Position numbers and translations under genes: made by a program. The notes under the pieces were generated by a model, which did no database searches, had not been told where the DNA came from, and saw nothing but the letters and a program-made list of their open reading frames with translations. Source: Emydura subglobosa (taxonomy: Eukaryota; Chordata; Testudines; Chelidae). Taken from it: 64,000 nt of DNA. Positions within the stretch are counted from its first letter, which is position 1. Each line of letters starts with the position of its first letter. Below are positions 59,246 to 64,000 of this stretch, in pieces. The stretch covers positions 33,401,563 through 33,465,562 of the forward strand of contig ML679962.1 in the NCBI GenBank assembly GCA_007922225.1, in the 5' to 3' direction.

Positions 59246-59755
59246 ACTAGGGCTGGTTGAAAATCTTTTGTTGAAATTGTTTTTTTGACAGAATGGAATT
59301 TCCACAGACAACTTCAGCTTTTTTGTCAAAAAAACAAATACCCTAAACCAAAATACTTCCTCAATTAAAAAAAAAAAAACCCAACCCTAAATATTTTGAT
59401 TTGGAAATGATGCCATAGTGCTTCAGGGGAGTTTTAGTTCAGTGTCTCAAATCCACACTGTCCTCTATGGACAGGGCTTCCCAGCTAGACTATATCTCCC
59501 ATGATTCACTATGAACAGATACACTCATGATGTATTGCCTCCCCTCCCCCAAGAGTGTTGCCTGCGGTGCATTGTAAAAGATTTCATTCAACTAGGAAGC
59601 TTAGTCTATAGAAGAGCCTGAGATACCTACCCTACAGCTCCCATGAAGTACTGGGACAAGATTTCCAAATCAAAATATTGTGAGGATGAAATTCTTCAGT
59701 TTTTGAATTTCCACTGAAAAAATTGGACAAATTAATATTTTTGATCATCAGCTGT
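59246..59755. mobile_element. MITE with 'gggctggttgaaaat' ends
   Basis: The left end 'agggctggttgaaaatcttt' is roughly complementary to the right end 'aatatttttgatcatcagct'. The inner words 'ttgatttggaaatgatg' and 'ttccaaatcaaaatattgtg' are also complementary. The centre includes 'cagctagactatatctccca' and 'cctacagctcccatga', a second inverted set. The structure is a long imperfect palindrome about 500 bp in length. Confidence 0.65.
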
Positions 59756-61180
59756 TGTTAAAAGTTGAGGGAGTTGCTTATTGACTTCTGGTTTTGTTTT
59801 GACTACAAATAAAATCGCCCCTTTTAACATTGTAGTGCTGGTTTGCAACCAAATGTTCTAGCTCTGTATGCTGCATATTTTTCATTGAGATTACTAGGCG
59901 TTTTTTGTTGTTGTTGTTGTTGTTATTGTACAATACTATATAGACAAAATACTCTCTGCGTCCTAACTTTTCTATTGCTGCTGTTGTAATCATATTGCCT
60001 ATTCTTTGTGAACAAGGTTTCCAGCTAATTGCAATTTGGTTAATGTGTGATTGAAAGTTAATATTAGCTCTGCTCTTTTAACTATAAGCTCACAATATAC
60101 AACAACTTATTTAAAAGTTTCCTACCTCTTGGTATGGGTGAGGTACTGATAGGAAATGTCATTATTAAGGTCTAGTTTGTCTTACGTGTAACTTTCCTTT
60201 ACATGTATAAGGGCAAATAGGAAACTGGGATGTATTTGATCATTCCAAACTATGGGTGGTTTGAATTCCAAAGAATCTGTGCCATTGATTCTGCTGTCTC
60301 TTGGTTCCTTCTTTTTTGTTAGATTACTAATAAATAGAAAATAGCACCATTCAAAATGCCATTCTTTTTAAGGCCTTCATTCCATTTCAACTATACATGA
60401 AATTTTCCTCTTCCATGTCTTCTTAGAGAGAGGTGTGTACCCTTCAGGATTTAGTCTACACAGTTTGTTCAGATAGCAATACCAGCACAATAACATTTTA
60501 TATAGTGATGCAAGTGTATACTATACCCAAATCCTGTTCACTTAATTCTTGTGGGTTGGTCTCAAGATCTGATTTGGCCTATCATCTCATATCTGAAAAG
60601 TTCTTCTGTAAATTTTTGATCCTGAGAGATACAAACTCTGAACTCAATGGAAGTTGGGGCAACTCAGCGTCTCTGCATCAGCACTATAGTCTTCTGAAAT
60701 ACTGCATTGTGTGGTAATGTGTTACACATTTCATTGGAAACTCTAAATGTAAAAAGAACATAATCTATTATGAGTTTCCCTTATACTAAGGGGAGGATTT
60801 TTCTTGTGCATGATAAAGCTTCTGAAATGAAGGTATAAAAAATAGAAGTATATTCGGCTATTTAAACTCTCCCATCAACCAAGATAAAGCCGTGAAGCTG
60901 CCAATTACTTCAACAACAAAAAATTGATAATAATAAAAAGTCATTCTCTAAAAGCTGCTTTCCATTTTTTTAATCTATCTCTGGAGAGGATAAGATATAA
61001 CCTCAAATAGGTTGAAAGGGAATTATATTATTTCTTCTTTTTTTTTTCTTTTTTTTTTTCCGCTTTTACTGAATACTAAATGTTCAGAGCCAAAGGGGAA
61101 GTGGGGAAGAGAAGATATGAGCTAACTTTTATTATTTTAACAGGTACTAATCATAAGACTATTAAACCTTTTGGGACATT
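59756..61180. other. Unique AT-rich sequence with simple repeats
   Basis: A (TTG)n tract lies near 59906-59926 and a T-rich pyrimidine tract at 61033-61062. No exon or RNA gene is evident. Confidence 0.45.
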
Positions 61181-61182
61181 AA

Positions 61183-61340
61183 TTTAAAATGATGCTCTCC
61201 ATGAAAGTCAATGGAGGCTTCTGCTGGAAAACTGGTGGTCCATTACAACTTTTTTTTTTTCAACTCCTGTCACTTAAGTCATGTAGGTAGGTAGTCTCAT
61301 TGACATTCATGGGACTTTTTACTCATGTGAGTTGGTCAGC
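61183..61340. repeat. Two adjacent palindromic short repeats, degenerate
   Basis: 'ctctccatgaaagtcaatgg' followed by 'aggcttctgctgg', and then 'tagtctcattgacattcatg' followed by 'ggactttttactcatgtgag', are two members of the palindromic family separated by a T run. Confidence 0.55.
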
Positions 61341-62515
61341 AAAATTTGGAAATATGTTTCATTTAAATTCACTCATTGTCCCCTGAACAAATTAGGTGAA
61401 ATGAAAGGAAGTAATTCCAGACAATTTTAAATGTTCCACCACTATCCTTGTTATCCATTGTAAAGATTCAAGCATTAACACCTTAAAAATACAGTTGCAA
61501 AAATGTACATTCCCAAGACTACCCTTTTTGTTTTAGAAACTTCTGCCACTAGGGCAAGGAGAAATATAGGACCTGATTCTGCAACTCTTAGTTAGCAACT
61601 TTGATTTCAAAGAGCCTAGTTATATGAGTAAGGTTTGAAAGGTAGGGTCATACTTGTTAAGACTACTTTTGTACCTGTGTAGGTCATCAAATGATAATGA
61701 TGATGTTAAAAGAACAGCACTGATTTCAACAGTTCTGCCTGAAAAACGTTTTAATTTCCTGATCTCGTCAGGAACACCTAAGATCATTAGTTGATTTAAA
61801 AAAAAGAAGTTAAAGATAAAATGTTTATTTTTTGTTTTTAGTTTATTAGTGGGTCTATGACATGACAGAGAGAAACGTTTTTTAAGAATAGGAACGTGTG
61901 AGCATAAAAACTGACAGAGTACTTGGAGGCAGGTGATGTACCTAAAATTACTTTTAACTTGCTTTTTTTTAAACCAACTTGATTCCCACATTGAAAGAGT
62001 CCCTTTTGATAAAGGATGTAATGGAATGGGACATTTGCTTAACACTAACATAATGTTTTTTGGGATGTGAGAGATCTCTAATGCATGACAGTTAAAGTTT
62101 TGCAGGCCTACTATAGTTTCCAGTGATTCTAAAATGTGTTTGTTTTTGTGTTTGACAGAAGTTGAAAAGGTCTCTCTAATATGAAATGAATATTGTAATT
62201 ATTTTTCTGTTGGCCTCGGTGGTAATGTTGCATTTATAAATAGAACTGATAATGAAACCTTTAACTGTATGCATTGTAACTTTGACCTTTTCACATTAAT
62301 GAAAATACAAACAATGTCCTGAGGAAAAAAATTAATGAAAAACTGGTAAATACCTAAAGGTCTTGAATGAACATACCTTCCTTGGTGACAATATTTCAAG
62401 GGACTCAGTCAACTGGAAATCTGGACAGTTTACAAAAGTGAGTTGAAAATAATTGCAGGTACCACACTTATCCTCCAAACCCACTGACTGTACCTGGGAC
62501 ACATCTGGTGTGTTT
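61341..62515. other. Unique AT-rich sequence
   Basis: The minus frame 62051-61620 (143 codons) is lysine-, serine- and phenylalanine-rich with no motif, and is likely chance. A decayed palindromic repeat ('ggacctgattctgcaactct') starts near 61569. Confidence 0.4.
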
Positions 62516-63300
62516 CTGTGACAAGTGATTCAATAGAAGTCTGGCTATTGATTCCAATGGGAACAGGACGGTTCTTAATCTATGAACAATATGCGAAAAT
62601 TGTAATCACTTTCTCTGAATGTGTTTTTTAAGGACTTTGTTATTTGTTCTTACTGGCATTATAATACGAGTAATACTTAGAAGGCTCTTTGCACACTCCT
62701 CGTAATACAGCGTGTTGTTTACCGTTCGGCCATTTCTAGAACCACTTACCTTCAGGACATAACAGATCTTGCACAAGCAGTTAGAGCACTTTATAAGGTG
62801 AGCCATGCTGAATTTCCCAGGTGGTAAATGAGAACACTTAATAATACAATAATGGAAGCAGGCAAGAGTGCACTTAGGAATTGAAAACCAGTATGTGCAT
62901 GATTCTGTGTAAAATCATGAGGACAGGGAGATGGGAAAGATGGCACAAAGGGCCCTCTTGTCTCTTTCCTTATACAGAGACCCTGGAGCCACTGTTCTAT
63001 ACTAACGTTGCTGCCAGAACTCTCTTCCCTGAAGGGAAGGGGGAGAGTGCAGGGCTCTGGCCTAAGTCATGCCTGCCACCAGAAATGGCCCGGTACGGTA
63101 GGGCACACACTTATTAAGAGTGGCAGAAATCAGTGGACTTCCATGGATTGTAACCAGCTGTGGATCTTGCTCATTCTGTGTATCCAGTTGTGCATGCAGC
63201 ACAGAACAGGAGCGATCTAGCTGTAGTCCCCAGCACTGTGATGTAGGCCTGAACCAGAGCAGGCCCGGACCATGGATACGTATTTGAAGCTTAATCCTCA
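62516..63300. other. Unique sequence with a palindrome remnant
   Basis: 'gtctggctattgattccaat' followed by 'gggaacaggac' near 62538-62568 belongs to the palindromic family. Otherwise nothing was recognised. Confidence 0.4.
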
Positions 63301-64000
63301 CAGTGAGAGAGACTTAAACTAGGCATTATATATAGGAATATTCCACACACATTGATTGTTTGTTCATGCCACCCCAGGCTCCACTATAATAACTGACTGC
63401 TTGAACATATGAGTGGGAACATCCTGCCTAAACATTTTGTGATTTAACATTTATGACACATTGGGGCCCTGTTTGTGAAGATCTACGTATGAATGTTTGG
63501 GAACATCCTGAAATCTAATTGTGATAATTTACAAGTGAAGTAAAGTGCCCAATGTGTATCAGGAATGTGGTTGATGTGTAAATCATGGGGCAATGAGAGG
63601 GCAAATAAGATTTTTTTTTTAATTTATTTCCTTTTAGTAAAATTGGTATTAATAGAATTGGTGAAGGTGTAAGGATTTTACTATGTTAGTAAATAAGTAT
63701 AAGATAATGTACCAATATAATGGGATAAGAATGTAATGATTTTTAGTAAGTATGAATGAGGAGTGAATGCAGTCTGAGTCTGCTGAGATAAGACAGTGAG
63801 GAAGTAATTGCTAAGGTAATAACTCTCAGCCTCCAAGGGCTGGAGGGAGAGAAGATGCTTTTGTTTAAAGAACTTTTATAACTCAGATGGCTGAAGATCA
63901 AGATAACCTGGGAAAACAGGGGAGTTAACACCCAAGGACAGGAACAAGACAAAGTGTGAAACAGGCATGAAAGAAGAATGGGAAAGCTGTCACGCTTGCA
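63301..64000 (+). other. Unidentified AT-rich block, possibly the start of an LTR element
   Basis: A-rich sequence with 'gtcacgcttgca' at the window edge. The run from 63600 has purine-rich words ('gctggagggagagaag', 'acctgggaaaacagg') of the kind seen in retroviral-type LTRs, but the element, if any, extends outside the window. Confidence 0.25.

Noticed and set aside
61620..62051. 143-codon minus frame
   Set aside because: No motif, lysine/phenylalanine-rich, AT-rich context, no splice or promoter support.
1..64000. CRISPR arrays, operons, phage or bacterial defence systems
   Set aside because: No regularly spaced direct repeats, no dense gene packing and no prokaryotic promoters or ribosome sites; the repeat content is vertebrate.

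Overview
The window reads as gene-poor nuclear DNA from a sauropsid, most likely a turtle; a crocodilian or bird is less likely. This rests on the repeats. Several CR1 LINE copies end in turtle-type 3' tails (a 'gaggtcccttccaacc' block followed by ATTCTATGA-type units, or a 'gggctagatggacc...ctgacccagtatggcc' block). There are also MIR-like SINE relics, many short palindromic repeats built around 'attgacttcaatgg', and non-autonomous DNA transposons with 'gtctacactgc' ends. There are no mammalian-type L1 or Alu elements, no operon-like gene packing and no convincing long coding sequence. Every long open frame examined is a LINE relic, low-complexity DNA or without recognisable domains.

Layout. 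1-0.7 kb is the 3' part of a CR1 on the plus strand. 0.7-10 kb is mostly unique sequence with a few LTR-like blocks, MIR relics and palindromic repeats. 10.5-13.2 kb is more GC-rich. It holds a hairpin, a TATA-bearing CpG-containing stretch with exon-like signals (10.98-11.46 kb, speculative), a CT/TA microsatellite and a probable DNA-transposon relic. 14.5-18.7 kb is a CR1 graveyard with one MIR. 20.88-21.28 kb is a textbook hAT-type MITE with an 8-bp target duplication, followed directly by an LTR-like block. 22-23.6 kb is repeat-poor. 23.6-24.1 kb is CR1, and 25.65-25.89 kb is a foldback repeat. 27.4-29.5 kb is the best candidate block of conserved non-coding DNA. 29.9-30.1 kb is a tRNA-like SINE with a CA tract. 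30.1-32.2 kb is a minus-strand CR1 interrupted by a probable solo LTR.

35.9-36.6 kb carries an inverted pair of about 65-bp arms. 36.6-39.9 kb is the longest LINE, a minus-strand CR1 with remnants of the ORF1 esterase domain and of the ORF2 endonuclease and reverse transcriptase, broken by an oppositely oriented CR1 tail. 41.5-43.3 kb holds a second, longer-range inverted repeat of about 130-145-bp arms. 46.4-46.7 and 58.3-59.8 kb carry DNA-transposon MITEs. 53.4-55.6 kb is pyrimidine/C-rich. The rest is AT-rich unique sequence.

No genes work together here in any visible way. The structure is that of a long intron or an intergenic region. Its interest lies in nested transposons, inverted repeats, and repeat-free blocks that may be regulatory. 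Repeat identities come from recognising consensus motifs by eye, and boundaries are usually good to about 10-30 bp.
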